From NCBI GenBank assembly GCA_017440565.1, contig JAFSHA010000097.1:1-64000 (forward strand): DNA of 64,000 bases, given 5' to 3'. This document shows positions 51,423 to 60,356 of this stretch, in pieces. The position numbers and the translations under genes were made by a program. This stretch comes from Eggerthellaceae bacterium. Its GTDB lineage: Bacteria; Actinomycetota; Coriobacteriia; Coriobacteriales; Eggerthellaceae. Under the pieces are notes generated by a model. It was not told the DNA's origin. It did no database searches and was given only the letters and a program-made list of their open reading frames with translations. How positions within the stretch are numbered: the first letter of the stretch is position 1; every line of letters starts with the position of its first letter.

Positions 51423-51893
51423 ATGCCGCGTCGTGCAGCAGCAGTCCGCCGCGAAACGCAGCCGGACGCAAAGTTCAACAATCGTCTCGTCACGCAGCTG
51501 ATCAACAAGGTCCTGCTTGACGGCAAGAAGTCCACCGCCGAGAACATCGTCTACGGCGCGTTCGATCTGGTCGAGCAGAAGACCGGCCAGGACGCCCTCA
51601 CCGTGTTCAAGAAGGCCATGGACAACGTGCGCCCCACCCTCGAGTGCAAGCCGAAGCGTGTCGGCGGCGCAACCTATCAGGTGCCGATGGAGGTCAACTC
51701 CCGTCGCGCCAACCAGCTCGCCATCCGTTGGCTCGTCGACTACTCCCGCAAGCGCAAGGAGCACACCATGATCCAGCGCCTCGCTCAGGAGATCATCGAC
51801 GCGTCCGAGAACACCGGTGCTTCCGTTAAGAAGCGCGAGGACATGTACAAGATGGCCGAGGCCAACCGCGCCTTCTCTCACTACCGCTTCTAA
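51423..51893 (+). CDS. rpsG: 30S ribosomal protein S7
   Basis: The 156-residue protein nucleates the 30S head. [47 protein letters not shown] and [16 protein letters not shown] are standard. AAGAAGGAGA precedes the ATG at 51423. It lies between rpsL and fusA in the usual order. Confidence 0.97.
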   Translation: MPRRAAAVRRETQPDAKFNNRLVTQLINKVLLDGKKSTAENIVYGAFDLVEQKTGQDALTVFKKAMDNVRPTLECKPKRVGGATYQVPMEVNSRRANQLAIRWLVDYSRKRKEHTMIQRLAQEIIDASENTGASVKKREDMYKMAEANRAFSHYRF

Positions 51894-51915
51894 GAACAGG
51901 TAGGGAAGAGGAACA

Positions 51916-54033
51916 ATGGCGAAAATTGATCTGAGGGATACGCGCAACATTGGTATCATGGCCCACATCGACGCGGGCAAGACTACCACCACTGAGCGCA
52001 TCCTGTATTACACTGGCAAGACTCATAAGATCGGCGAGGTTCACGACGGCGCTGCTACCATGGACTGGATGGTCCAGGAGCAGGAGCGCGGCGTTACCAT
52101 CACCGCAGCTGCCACCACGTGCTTCTGGAAGTACCCGGGTGGTGCTGAGGGCGGTAAGGAATATCGCTTCCAGATCATCGATACCCCCGGCCACGTTGAC
52201 TTCACCGCCGAGGTCGAGCGCTCCCTGCGCGTTCTCGACGGCGCTGTCGCGGTCTTCGACGCTGTCGCTGGCGTTCAGCCGCAGTCCGAGACCGTTTGGC
52301 GTCAGGCCGACCGTTATGGCGTTCCGCGCATCGCGTACATCAACAAGTACGACCGTATCGGCGCAGACTTCTTCAACGCCATTCAGACCATGAAGGACCG
52401 CCTGGACGCTCCTGCGGTTGCCGCTCAGATGCCCATGGGCTCCGAGGACAACTTCTGGGGCATCATCGACCTGGTGACCATGACCGCATGGGACTTCCAC
52501 GCCGATGACAAGGGCATGACCTACCCCGAGCCCATGGCCGAGATTCCGGCCGAGTTCGCCGATGAGGCCGAGATCCGTCATCAGGAGCTCGTCGACGCCG
52601 CCGCTGATTGCGACGACGAACTGATGGAGAAGGTCCTGATGGAGGAAGAGTACACCATCGAGGAGCTCAAGGCCGCCATCCGCAAGGGCACCATCGCCTG
52701 CAAGCTGCATCCCGTGTTCGTGGGTTCTTCCTACAAGAACAAGGGCGTGCAGGAGCTGCTCGACGCCGTGGTCGACTACATGCCGTCTCCGGTCGACGTG
52801 CCCGCCATCAAGGGCATCGTCCCCGGCACCGAGGAAGAGGACGAGCGTCCCTCCGACGTGAAGGCTCCGTTCGCGGCTCTGGCCTTCAAGATCATGACCG
52901 ACCCCTACGTCGGCCAGCTTACCTACCTGCGTGTGTACTCCGGCAAGCTTGACGCTGGCAGCTACGTCATCAACGCGGTGAAGGATAAGAAGGAGCGTAT
53001 CGGCCGTCTTCTGCAGATGCACTCCAACCAGCGCGTCGACATCGACAGCTGCGCCGCTGGCGACATCGTCGCGGTCGTCGGCCTGAAGGACACCTCCACT
53101 GGTGACACCCTCTGCGCCGAGAACGCGCCCATCATCCTCGAGTCCATGGAGTTCGCCGACCCGGTTATCGACATCGCCGTCGAGCCGAAGACCAAGGCCG
53201 AGCAGGACAAGATGGCCATCGCCCTGCAGAAGCTCGCCGAGGAGGACCCCACGTTCAAGGTGTCCACCAACCACGAGACCGGCCAGACCATCATCGCTGG
53301 CATGGGCGAGCTGCACCTCGAGATCATCGTCGACCGTCTGCTGCGTGAGTTCAAGGTCGAGGCTAACGTTGGTAAGCCCCAGGTTGCTTACCGCGAGAAG
53401 GCCACCACGCCTGCCCTCAACGTTCAGGGCAAGTTCGTCCGCCAGTCCGGCGGTCGCGGCCAGTACGGCGACTGCGTCATCAACATGTACCCCGCCGAGC
53501 CGGGCGAGGGCTACAAGTTCGAGAACAAGATCGTCGGCGGTGTCGTGCCGAAGGAGTACATCCCCTCCATCGACAAGGGCATCCAGGAGGCTCTGCACTC
53601 CGGCGTTCTGGCCGGCTACCCGGTCGAGGACGTGCGCGTCGAGCTTATCGACGGCTCCTACCACGACGTCGACTCTTCCGAGGCTGCGTTCAAGGTTGCG
53701 GGTTCCATGGCCATCAAGGCCGCTCTCAAGAAGGGCAACCCGGTCATCCTCGAGCCGGTCATGGCTGTCGAGGTCGAGACCCCCGAGGAGTACATGGGCT
53801 TCGTCATGGGCGACATCCCGTCTCGCCGTGGCATGATCCAGGGCCAGGAGAAGCGTGGCAACGCCACCATCATCTCCGCCAAGGTTCCGCTGAGCCAGAT
53901 GTTTGGCTATGCGACCGACCTTCGCTCCGGCACCCAGGGCCGCGCTGTGTACACCATGCAGTTCGACTCCTACGAGCCGGTTCCGAAGAGCATTCAGGAA
54001 GAAATTGTCAGCAAGGCCGGCGGCAACGCTTAA
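51916..54033 (+). CDS. fusA: Elongation factor G
   Basis: The 705-residue GTPase drives ribosomal translocation. G motifs are [23 protein letters not shown], and [10 protein letters not shown] (here NKYD in place of the usual NKMD). Domains II-V follow, with GMGELHLEI and [12 protein letters not shown] near the C-terminus. GGAAGAGGAAC precedes the ATG. The Met-to-Tyr change in the guanine-specificity loop is a minor variant; the remaining motifs are complete. Confidence 0.97.
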   Translation: MAKIDLRDTRNIGIMAHIDAGKTTTTERILYYTGKTHKIGEVHDGAATMDWMVQEQERGVTITAAATTCFWKYPGGAEGGKEYRFQIIDTPGHVDFTAEVERSLRVLDGAVAVFDAVAGVQPQSETVWRQADRYGVPRIAYINKYDRIGADFFNAIQTMKDRLDAPAVAAQMPMGSEDNFWGIIDLVTMTAWDFHADDKGMTYPEPMAEIPAEFADEAEIRHQELVDAAADCDDELMEKVLMEEEYTIEELKAAIRKGTIACKLHPVFVGSSYKNKGVQELLDAVVDYMPSPVDVPAIKGIVPGTEEEDERPSDVKAPFAALAFKIMTDPYVGQLTYLRVYSGKLDAGSYVINAVKDKKERIGRLLQMHSNQRVDIDSCAAGDIVAVVGLKDTSTGDTLCAENAPIILESMEFADPVIDIAVEPKTKAEQDKMAIALQKLAEEDPTFKVSTNHETGQTIIAGMGELHLEIIVDRLLREFKVEANVGKPQVAYREKATTPALNVQGKFVRQSGGRGQYGDCVINMYPAEPGEGYKFENKIVGGVVPKEYIPSIDKGIQEALHSGVLAGYPVEDVRVELIDGSYHDVDSSEAAFKVAGSMAIKAALKKGNPVILEPVMAVEVETPEEYMGFVMGDIPSRRGMIQGQEKRGNATIISAKVPLSQMFGYATDLRSGTQGRAVYTMQFDSYEPVPKSIQEEIVSKAGGNA

Positions 54034-54068
54034 GAGCGCACCCGCACATCTTATTGGAGGTAAGGTAA

Positions 54069-54377
54069 GTGGCTAATCAAAAGATTCGCATCCGACTCAA
54101 GGGATACGATCATGAGGCCGTGGACCAGTCCACGAAGCTCATCGTCGATACCGCCCAGAAGACGGGTGCCAAGGTTTCCGGTCCCATTCCGCTGCCTACG
54201 GAGCGCAACATGTACTGCGTCATCCGTTCGCCGCATGTCAACAAGGATTCGCGCGAGCAGTTCGAGATGCGCACGCACAAGCGCCTCGTCGACATCCTCG
54301 AGCCGACCTCTAACACGGTTGACTCGCTGATGCGCCTCGATCTCCCGGCTGGCGTCGACATCGAGATCAAGCTGTAA
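54069..54377 (+). CDS. rpsJ: 30S ribosomal protein S10
   Basis: The 102-residue S10 (also NusE, an antitermination partner) has [32 protein letters not shown] and [14 protein letters not shown]. The start is GTG after GGAGGTAAGG. It follows fusA after 35 bp with no terminator seen, so str and S10 operons are fused, as in many Actinobacteria that lack tuf at this site. Confidence 0.97.
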   Translation: MANQKIRIRLKGYDHEAVDQSTKLIVDTAQKTGAKVSGPIPLPTERNMYCVIRSPHVNKDSREQFEMRTHKRLVDILEPTSNTVDSLMRLDLPAGVDIEIKL

Positions 54378-54391
54378 GGGGGTTGTGCAAC

Positions 54392-55012
54392 ATGATTAAC
54401 GCTATCTATGGCAAGAAGATCGGCATGACCCAGATCTTCGCCGAGAACGACACCGTCGTTCCCGTGACCGTCATCCAGGCTGAGCCGAACAAGGTCTGCC
54501 AGGTCAAGACCGTCGCCACCGACGGCTATGAGGCCGTGCAGCTGGGCTTCGGCGCCATCAAGCCGAAGAAGGTCAACAAGCCCATGGCTGGCCATTTCGC
54601 CAAGCAGGGCACCGAGCCGGTCCGCTACCTGCGCGAGGTGCGCGTCGAGAACGCCGCCGAGTACAAGGTGGGCGACCTGCAGACCGTCGCCGCCTTCGCC
54701 GACGTGAAGAAGGTCGACGTGCAGGGCACCTCTAAGGGCAAGGGCTTCGCTGGCGTCATGAAGCGTCACGGCTTCGGCGGCGGCCCTGGCTACCATGGTT
54801 CTCACTTCCATCGCGCTCCCGGTTCTATCGGCCAGTGCGCGACCCCGTCCCGCGTCTTCAAGGGCGTGCGCATGCCGGGTCACATGGGCTGCGACACCGT
54901 CACCGTGCGCAACCTCGAGGTTGTCCGCATCGACGAGGAGCAGAACCTCATCCTGGTTAAGGGCGCCATTCCGGGCGGCAAGAACGGCATCGTGCGCGTT
55001 CGCATGGCTTAA
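54392..55012 (+). CDS. rplC: 50S ribosomal protein L3
   Basis: The 206-residue L3 has [33 protein letters not shown] and [16 protein letters not shown]; the loop reaching the peptidyl-transferase centre is intact. AAGGGGG precedes the ATG at 54392. It lies 14 bp after rpsJ. Confidence 0.97.
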   Translation: MINAIYGKKIGMTQIFAENDTVVPVTVIQAEPNKVCQVKTVATDGYEAVQLGFGAIKPKKVNKPMAGHFAKQGTEPVRYLREVRVENAAEYKVGDLQTVAAFADVKKVDVQGTSKGKGFAGVMKRHGFGGGPGYHGSHFHRAPGSIGQCATPSRVFKGVRMPGHMGCDTVTVRNLEVVRIDEEQNLILVKGAIPGGKNGIVRVRMA

Positions 55013-55043
55013 TTGAGATACGAAACAAGGAGCTGCTACTACT

Positions 55044-55670
55044 ATGGCAACGATTGAGATTAAGGACGTGAAGGGCGAGGTGGCCGGCACTGCCGAGCTC
55101 AACCCCTCCGTGTACGGCATCGAGCCGAACATCCACGTCATGCATCATGTCGTCCGTGCGCAGCGCGCATCGTGGCGTCAGGGTACGCATAACACGCTTA
55201 CGCGCGGCCAGGTCCGCGGCGGCGGCAAGAAGCCGTGGCGTCAGAAGGGCACCGGCCGTGCTCGTCAGGGCACCATTCGTGCACCGCACTGGGCTGGCGG
55301 CGGCGTTGTGTTCGGCCCGCATCCTCGTTCCTACGAGATGAAGGTCAACAAGAAGGAGATCAAGCTGGCTATGCGCAGCGCGCTTTCCGCCAAGCTGGCC
55401 GACGGCGAGCTCGTGGTCGTGAAGGATTTCGGTTTCGAGACCCCTTCCACCAAGCAGGCTGTCGCCGCCCTCAAGGCCCTCGGCCTCGAGGATAAGCGCA
55501 TCACGCTTGTCATCGGCAACGAGGACGTCGAGACCTTCCTGTCCTTCCGCAACCTGCAGAAGGTCAACATTGTTCCGGTTGGCGACATCAACGCCTACGA
55601 GCTCATCGACAACAAGGCGCTCGTGATCGTCGACACCTGCCTGGCTCGCATTGAGGAGGTGCTTGCATAA
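55044..55670 (+). CDS. rplD: 50S ribosomal protein L4
   Basis: The 208-residue L4 has [11 protein letters not shown], the exit-tunnel loop [19 protein letters not shown] and a globular C-terminal half. In E. coli L4 represses its own S10 operon; no such leader is seen here before rpsJ. CAAGGAG precedes the ATG. The stop codon overlaps the rplW start. Confidence 0.97.
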   Translation: MATIEIKDVKGEVAGTAELNPSVYGIEPNIHVMHHVVRAQRASWRQGTHNTLTRGQVRGGGKKPWRQKGTGRARQGTIRAPHWAGGGVVFGPHPRSYEMKVNKKEIKLAMRSALSAKLADGELVVVKDFGFETPSTKQAVAALKALGLEDKRITLVIGNEDVETFLSFRNLQKVNIVPVGDINAYELIDNKALVIVDTCLARIEEVLA

Positions 55671-55954
55671 TGAAGGATCCCCGCGAGGTTATCATCCGCC
55701 CCATCATCACCGAGCACAGCTATGACATGATGGAGAAGAACACCTACACCTTCGAGGTGGCCAAGGACTCCAACAAGGTTGAGATCTCCCAGGCCATCAC
55801 CGCCATCTTCGGCGTGAAGGTCAAGAAGGTCAACACTCTCAACGTCAAGTCCAAGTCGAAGCAGATGCGTGGCCGTTTTGGCAAGACCCGCACCTGGAAG
55901 AAGGCTATGGTCACCCTGGCTGAGGGCGAGACCATCGAGCTGTTCAACGCTTAG
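55670..55954 (+). CDS. rplW: 50S ribosomal protein L23
   Basis: The 94-residue L23 (docking site of SRP and trigger factor at the tunnel exit) has DPREVIIRPIITEHSY, YTFEVAKDSNKVEI and KKAMVTLAEGETIELF. Its ATG overlaps the rplD stop (TAATG). In nearly all bacteria rplB follows directly; here a terminator follows and rplB is 6.7 kb away. Confidence 0.97.
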   Translation: MKDPREVIIRPIITEHSYDMMEKNTYTFEVAKDSNKVEISQAITAIFGVKVKKVNTLNVKSKSKQMRGRFGKTRTWKKAMVTLAEGETIELFNA

Positions 55955-55980
55955 TTCCTAAGCATTCCCAGCTAACAAGG

Positions 55981-56002
55981 AAAGGCCGCATCCGCGGCCT
56001 TT
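55981..56002 (+). terminator. Terminator after rplW
   Basis: A perfect 9-bp stem (AAAGGCCGC/GCGGCCTTT) with loop ATCC is followed by CTTGTTTC, 27 bp past the rplW stop. It ends the upstream half of the split S10 operon. Confidence 0.85.
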
Positions 56003-56400
56003 CTTGTTTCTGCAGCGAGATGCCCGCTGAACCCGATGCACTCTTGCGCTTCCGGTTTGGCATTTCACGGCGAGTTATGCTACTGTCGGTTAATGAACTT
56101 GCTTTGGAAAGTGCGGCTATGAACGTTCGGCGAGGTTTTGGGCTCAGCCGGCTATCTAGCTCAGGTACGTTGGTTTTCCAATTCGTTGAGGAACGGTCGT
56201 GTTGATCTCGAACTCGATGTGCGAGGTGTGGCTCAGGTGGCTTTTTTGGGAGGCTATTCGCACTCCTTCAGGCCGAATTACGGGCGATAATCGTACGGCT
56301 TCCCACACTCCATCAGGGCGGCTGGCGGCCGACTTTCGTACGGCGAATCTGACAAGGTTGCCGCGTCGAATAGCCGACTTGCGTTTGCTAGGCTTCGCCC
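56003..56400. other. Intergenic region before the second nuclease-like gene
   Basis: About 400 bp of less GC-rich DNA have no credible gene. A 61-codon frame at 56020-56205 has no RBS or family resemblance. No hairpin of note was seen. Confidence 0.4.
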
Positions 56401-57432
56401 ATGATTATCTTGAGCCACATAACCGCCTTTCATTGTCTGAGACATTTTGGAGCCGAAGCTGTTGCCTTTATGCCACGAGTTGCTTTTTCTGCAATCGAGG
56501 AGCCGTTCGATGATGCCCTTAAAGGGCTCGATCGCTACCTCGCCTTTTGCGAGTCTGCTGGAATGGAGGCCGTGTTCCTTCACTTGCTACGACCGCGGGG
56601 TTCGCATCTTACCCAAAGCGATTGCCTGATCACGCACTCATCCGGAGATCTCTCAAAGCACAGCTTGCTTAAAGTTTCGGAGGGGGTCTACTGCGTCCAG
56701 CCCGAGCTTCTCGTGCGCCAGCTCTCGTCTTTGGGGAGCGTGTGCGAGGTGACGTATCTTCTTTATGAGCTCTGCGGAACGTATTCGCATCCAGGCAACG
56801 TGGGGATCGATCTGCTTCAAAGAAAGTCCTTCACAACGAAGGAGCGTTTGCAGAGGTATGCAAACGCAATGGCTCCCTTCCCTCATTTGGACGTATTTCT
56901 CGAGGCCGTTTCGCTCGTCAAAGAACGATCAGCTTCCCCGATGGAGACGGCATGTGCCATGCTCCTAGGGTTGCCCTACCGATTGGGCGGTTTGAGTTTT
57001 CCCGAGTTCGAAATGAACAAGGAACTGATTGTCCCCCAAAGGTTGATTGGGGAAGTGGGGAGAAGGAGAATGATTGCCGATTTGTGCTGGCCCAATCTGA
57101 TGGTAACGCTCGAATACGACAGCAAAGAGTGGCATCACGGTGCCGAGCAGGTGGCGAGGGACGCGGGGAAGCGTAACGCGATGCAGCGCATGGGATACAG
57201 GGTGGTTACCCTCACGGGCATGCAGGCGGAGAGTCCCAAGGAGATCATGCGGGTCTCACGTATTCTGAGCGAGGCGGTGGGGCACCGCATCAGGCCTCGG
57301 GTGAAAGATTTTGCGAGTAAGCGAGAGGCTCTCGAGCATCTGGTCTTGAGGGATAAAGGTGCGTCATTTGGGGCGGCGAAGGTGAGGGAGACGATGCGAA
57401 AAAGGGGCATGCCCCAAGATGGACGCGCCTGA
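56401..57432 (+). CDS. PD-(D/E)XK endonuclease-like protein (Vsr/DUF559 type), copy 2
   Basis: The 343-residue protein is a paralogue of the one at 24981-25991. Shared parts are the N-terminal HITAFHCLRHFG, GVYCVQPELLVRQLSS, SPMETACAMLLGLPYRLGG (179-197) and the nuclease-like core D227 (IADLCW), E238-x-D240 (TLEYDSKEWHHG) with MGYRVVTLT. The N-terminal half resembles AbiEi-type/DUF559 proteins. No RBS is evident; the start was chosen by alignment with the paralogue. It sits inside the split S10 operon and is followed by the nested palindrome B 109 bp downstream. Acquisition by transfer is likely. Confidence 0.75.
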   Translation: MIILSHITAFHCLRHFGAEAVAFMPRVAFSAIEEPFDDALKGLDRYLAFCESAGMEAVFLHLLRPRGSHLTQSDCLITHSSGDLSKHSLLKVSEGVYCVQPELLVRQLSSLGSVCEVTYLLYELCGTYSHPGNVGIDLLQRKSFTTKERLQRYANAMAPFPHLDVFLEAVSLVKERSASPMETACAMLLGLPYRLGGLSFPEFEMNKELIVPQRLIGEVGRRRMIADLCWPNLMVTLEYDSKEWHHGAEQVARDAGKRNAMQRMGYRVVTLTGMQAESPKEIMRVSRILSEAVGHRIRPRVKDFASKREALEHLVLRDKGASFGAAKVRETMRKRGMPQDGRA

Positions 57433-57540
57433 TGGAGTCGACGGCATGCCTGAGCGGGTGGAACGAAACTGGTTGCGCAATATGGCGATGGTCTCATTTG
57501 CCCGTCTTGTCGAATGGATGCCGGATCGAGAGTTGAAAAA

Positions 57541-57680
57541 CTCATGTCCAAAAAGTGCCTCCATGTAACGCGAAGATGGCCAAATAGGCTGCCCATGTAA
57601 CGCGCAGAAGCGTTTTCGCGTTACATGGAGGGCTATTTTGGCCATTACCGCGTTACATGGGGGCACTTTTTGGACATGAG
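57541..57680. repeat. Nested double palindrome (element B)
   Basis: Outer arms 57541-57572 and 57649-57680 match at 31 of 32 positions as reverse complements; inner arms 57576-57604 and 57617-57645 match at about 22 of 29. The loop is 12 bases. All four units carry (C/T)CCATGTAACGCG or CCCCATGTAACGCG and CCAAA. The same units make up element A at 9598-9747, 48 kb away. The rest of 57433-57956 has no gene. Confidence 0.9.
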
Positions 57681-57956
57681 ATTTCCGGGCCTCTGTTAAG
57701 TCAGAATCGACATACGCCTGACGGGTGCCTGGGCCTTCCGCCTAAACTCTGCATCCGACCTGCGTTTCCGCAGCGGGTTAAATCGCCCATGTCGATCTTG
57801 GTTTAACGGAGGCATTTCCGAGACCTCAGTTGCTCCTGCCTGCAATTATTCCCATTTGAGGGTGATGCTTGCCCTTTCAAGCGTTACAATAGCTGCGATC
57901 ATGACGAAAGGAGGCCGCGGCTGCGAGTCTCCGCATACCAAGGAGGAGAAACCCCC

Positions 57957-59261
57957 ATGAAGGTTACCCTGAAGAAGATGGGCACCGACAAGGTGCGCCT
58001 CGAGTGCGTCGCTACGCCCAATGAGGTCAACAACGCCCTGCATTCCGCACAGCTCGCCTTTGCGCAGAACATGGGCCTGCGTCCCGAAGAGGGCAAGACG
58101 GTTGCCATGGTCGCTCAGGAAAAGATGGGCATCAAGAACCTCGACTCCATCGTCGAAGCCGACGCCATCGCCAACCTCGTCCCCTTTGCGCTGGATAAGA
58201 AGAACATCTCGCCTCTCTACCAGCCCACTCCCGAGCCTAAGGAAGCGCTCAAGCGCGACCGTGAGTTCGCCTTTGGCTTGACGGTTGCCCTCAAGCCGGA
58301 ATACGAGCTCACCTCTTACGAGCCGGTCGAAATCACGCTTCCCAAGTACGCCTTCGACGAGTCGCTCGTTGACGCCGAGCTTACCAAGATGGCTCAGGGC
58401 TACACCACCTACGTCAAGGGCGAGGACAAGGTTCTCGAAAGCGGCGACAGCTGCCTTATCGCCATCGAGGCGTTCGAGGACGGCAAGCGTCATGACATGC
58501 TTTCCACCGAGGGACGCACCTACGTGCTCGGTCAGGGCTACATGCCCGAGGGCTTCGACAACCAGATCGTGGGCATGAAGCCGGGTGACACCAAATCGTT
58601 CAGCTTCGAGGGCCCCAGCTTCGACGACGACTTCAACCCCATCACCCAGACCATCGACTGCACCGTCACGGTGAAGGAAGTCCAGGTGCCCACCATCCCC
58701 GAGATCAATGACGAGTGGGTTAAGACCACCATGCCGTGGTATCCCAGCTACGAGATGCTGCGCGAGGATATCCGCCGCAACATCGAGCGCAGCTATCGCG
58801 CCGAGTATGACAACTACGCGCGTAACGTTGCCGCTGACGCGCTGGTCAAGCGCTTCCAGGGCAAGATCGAGGACGAGGCCTACGAGAACACCCGCAACGC
58901 GCTCGTGGCCAACATGCGCCGCAGCCTCCAGCAGCAGGGCATGGAGTGGGACGACTTCGTCAAGCAGAATGGCGGCGAGCAGCAGTTCGGCATGATGCTC
59001 ATGCTGCAGACGCGTCAGACGCTCGTGCAGGGCTTCGCGCTCGATGCCATCTATCGTCACGAGAAGCTCTCCATCACCGACAAGGACATCGAGGCTGCCT
59101 GCGCCGCCATGAACCCGCAGATCAACCCCAAGCAGATGCGCAAGCAGATCGAGGAAAGCGGCCACGGCTTCGCCATTCGTGAGTCGGCTCAGCGCATCAA
59201 GGCGAACGATTTCGTTCTGAAGAACGCCAAGATCACCTATCTCGAAGACGCCCAGGCGTAA
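57957..59261 (+). CDS. tig: Trigger-factor-like chaperone/peptidyl-prolyl isomerase
   Basis: The 434-residue protein has trigger-factor length and domain order. The middle part (about 155-245: GDSCLIAIEAFEDG, YVLGQGYMPEGFDNQIVGMKPGDTKSF) is the FKBP-type isomerase domain. Helical segments after 260 form the chaperone arms. The N-terminal domain is divergent: the ribosome-docking loop GFRxGKxP is not seen and LRPEEGK stands in the area. AAGGAGGAG precedes the ATG. It lies just downstream of the L23 gene region, whose product is the trigger-factor docking site. Confidence 0.85.
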   Translation: MKVTLKKMGTDKVRLECVATPNEVNNALHSAQLAFAQNMGLRPEEGKTVAMVAQEKMGIKNLDSIVEADAIANLVPFALDKKNISPLYQPTPEPKEALKRDREFAFGLTVALKPEYELTSYEPVEITLPKYAFDESLVDAELTKMAQGYTTYVKGEDKVLESGDSCLIAIEAFEDGKRHDMLSTEGRTYVLGQGYMPEGFDNQIVGMKPGDTKSFSFEGPSFDDDFNPITQTIDCTVTVKEVQVPTIPEINDEWVKTTMPWYPSYEMLREDIRRNIERSYRAEYDNYARNVAADALVKRFQGKIEDEAYENTRNALVANMRRSLQQQGMEWDDFVKQNGGEQQFGMMLMLQTRQTLVQGFALDAIYRHEKLSITDKDIEAACAAMNPQINPKQMRKQIEESGHGFAIRESAQRIKANDFVLKNAKITYLEDAQA

Positions 59262-59284
59262 ATCCCTCGGGTCATCGGCAGCTT

Positions 59285-59318
59285 GACGGGAGCCGGCCAT
59301 ATGTGGTCGGCTCCCGTC
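59285..59318 (+). terminator. Terminator after tig, overlapping a -10 box
   Basis: A perfect 11-bp stem (GACGGGAGCCG/CGGCTCCCGTC) with a 12-base loop ends at 59318. A consensus TATAAT at 59320-59325 follows directly and may be the -10 box for the lipid kinase gene. Confidence 0.65.
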
Positions 59319-59387
59319 GTATAATGGGCAATCGCAACGCATGAAGGCGCTAAGGCGCTCGTCCGGCAACGTTTAGGAGAACCACAC

Positions 59388-60356
59388 ATGCCCAGCCATC
59401 TCGGGTCTACCCTGATCATAGCCAACCCGGTTTCCCAAAACGGGAAGGGGAGGGTTGCGGCCGAACACGCCTGCAGGCTGCTTTCCGAGCGCATGGGAAA
59501 GAGTGCGCCCGAGCTTGCGCTTACTGAATATCCTCGTCATGCTGCTGAGCTTGCCGCTAACGCTGCCAGCTACGATACGGTGCTCGCCTTGGGAGGCGAC
59601 GGGCTCATTCACGAGGTGGCGAACGGCCTCATGCGCATCGACGAGGCGCAAAGGCCCGCGCTCGGCCTTTTGCCCGTGGGGTCTGGAAACGACTACGCGG
59701 CGTCGCTGGGCGTTTCGGGTAAGCTGGAGAAAGCCATCGACCAGCTGTTTTCCTCTCAGGTTCTGCGTGCCGACGTGGGCGTGTGCAACGGCGAGTACTT
59801 CGTGGAAACGGTTTCTTTTGGACTCGATGCCGCCATTGCGCTCGATACGGTCGAGCGCCGGGTGCGCACGGGGCGCACGGGAACGGCGTTGTATTTCGCC
59901 GCCGGCATCGACCAGCTTTTGCACCATCTCGATTTGCGTCCCTACCGCGTGATCCTCGACGGCGCACGGGAGATTGAGGGCCAAATGTACCTCCTCGCCG
60001 TTCAGAACGGCCAAACCTATGGTGGAGGCTTCAAGGTGTGCCCCCAGGCCGCGCTCGATGACGGTGCCTTGGATGTGTGTATCGCGCATCCTCCGCTGAA
60101 TTCGCTTTCGGCTACGCTCATCTTCGTGCTGGCCAAGGAGGGCTTCCATAGGAGGTTCAAGCAAATAAGGTTCGAGAAGGCGAAGCAGGTGCGCTTGGAG
60201 TTTGAAAGCGCCCTTCCCGCCCAGATTGACGGCGAGCTGCTCGAAGGCACGACGTTCGACTTAAGCATCGTGCCGCGTGCGCTGCGCGTGCTGGCCCCTT
60301 CATCCCACAGTTACTCGGACCCTGCGGGGAGCGGTTATGTGCGCGTCGAAGAATAA
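59388..60356 (+). CDS. Diacylglycerol/lipid kinase (DagK/YegS family)
   Basis: The 322-residue soluble kinase has the family landmarks: IANPVSQNGKG at the start, GGDGLIHEVANGL (near 66-78) and PVGSGNDYAASLG (near 101-113). Members phosphorylate diacylglycerol or related lipids to recycle phospholipid head-group turnover products. AGGAG is about 10 bp before the ATG. The last 20 bp overlap the start of the radical SAM gene, so the two are co-translated. Confidence 0.9.
   Translation: MPSHLGSTLIIANPVSQNGKGRVAAEHACRLLSERMGKSAPELALTEYPRHAAELAANAASYDTVLALGGDGLIHEVANGLMRIDEAQRPALGLLPVGSGNDYAASLGVSGKLEKAIDQLFSSQVLRADVGVCNGEYFVETVSFGLDAAIALDTVERRVRTGRTGTALYFAAGIDQLLHHLDLRPYRVILDGAREIEGQMYLLAVQNGQTYGGGFKVCPQAALDDGALDVCIAHPPLNSLSATLIFVLAKEGFHRRFKQIRFEKAKQVRLEFESALPAQIDGELLEGTTFDLSIVPRALRVLAPSSHSYSDPAGSGYVRVEE

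Noticed and set aside
56020-56205. 61-codon frame after rplW
   Set aside because: No RBS and no family; it starts in the tail of the rplW terminator region.
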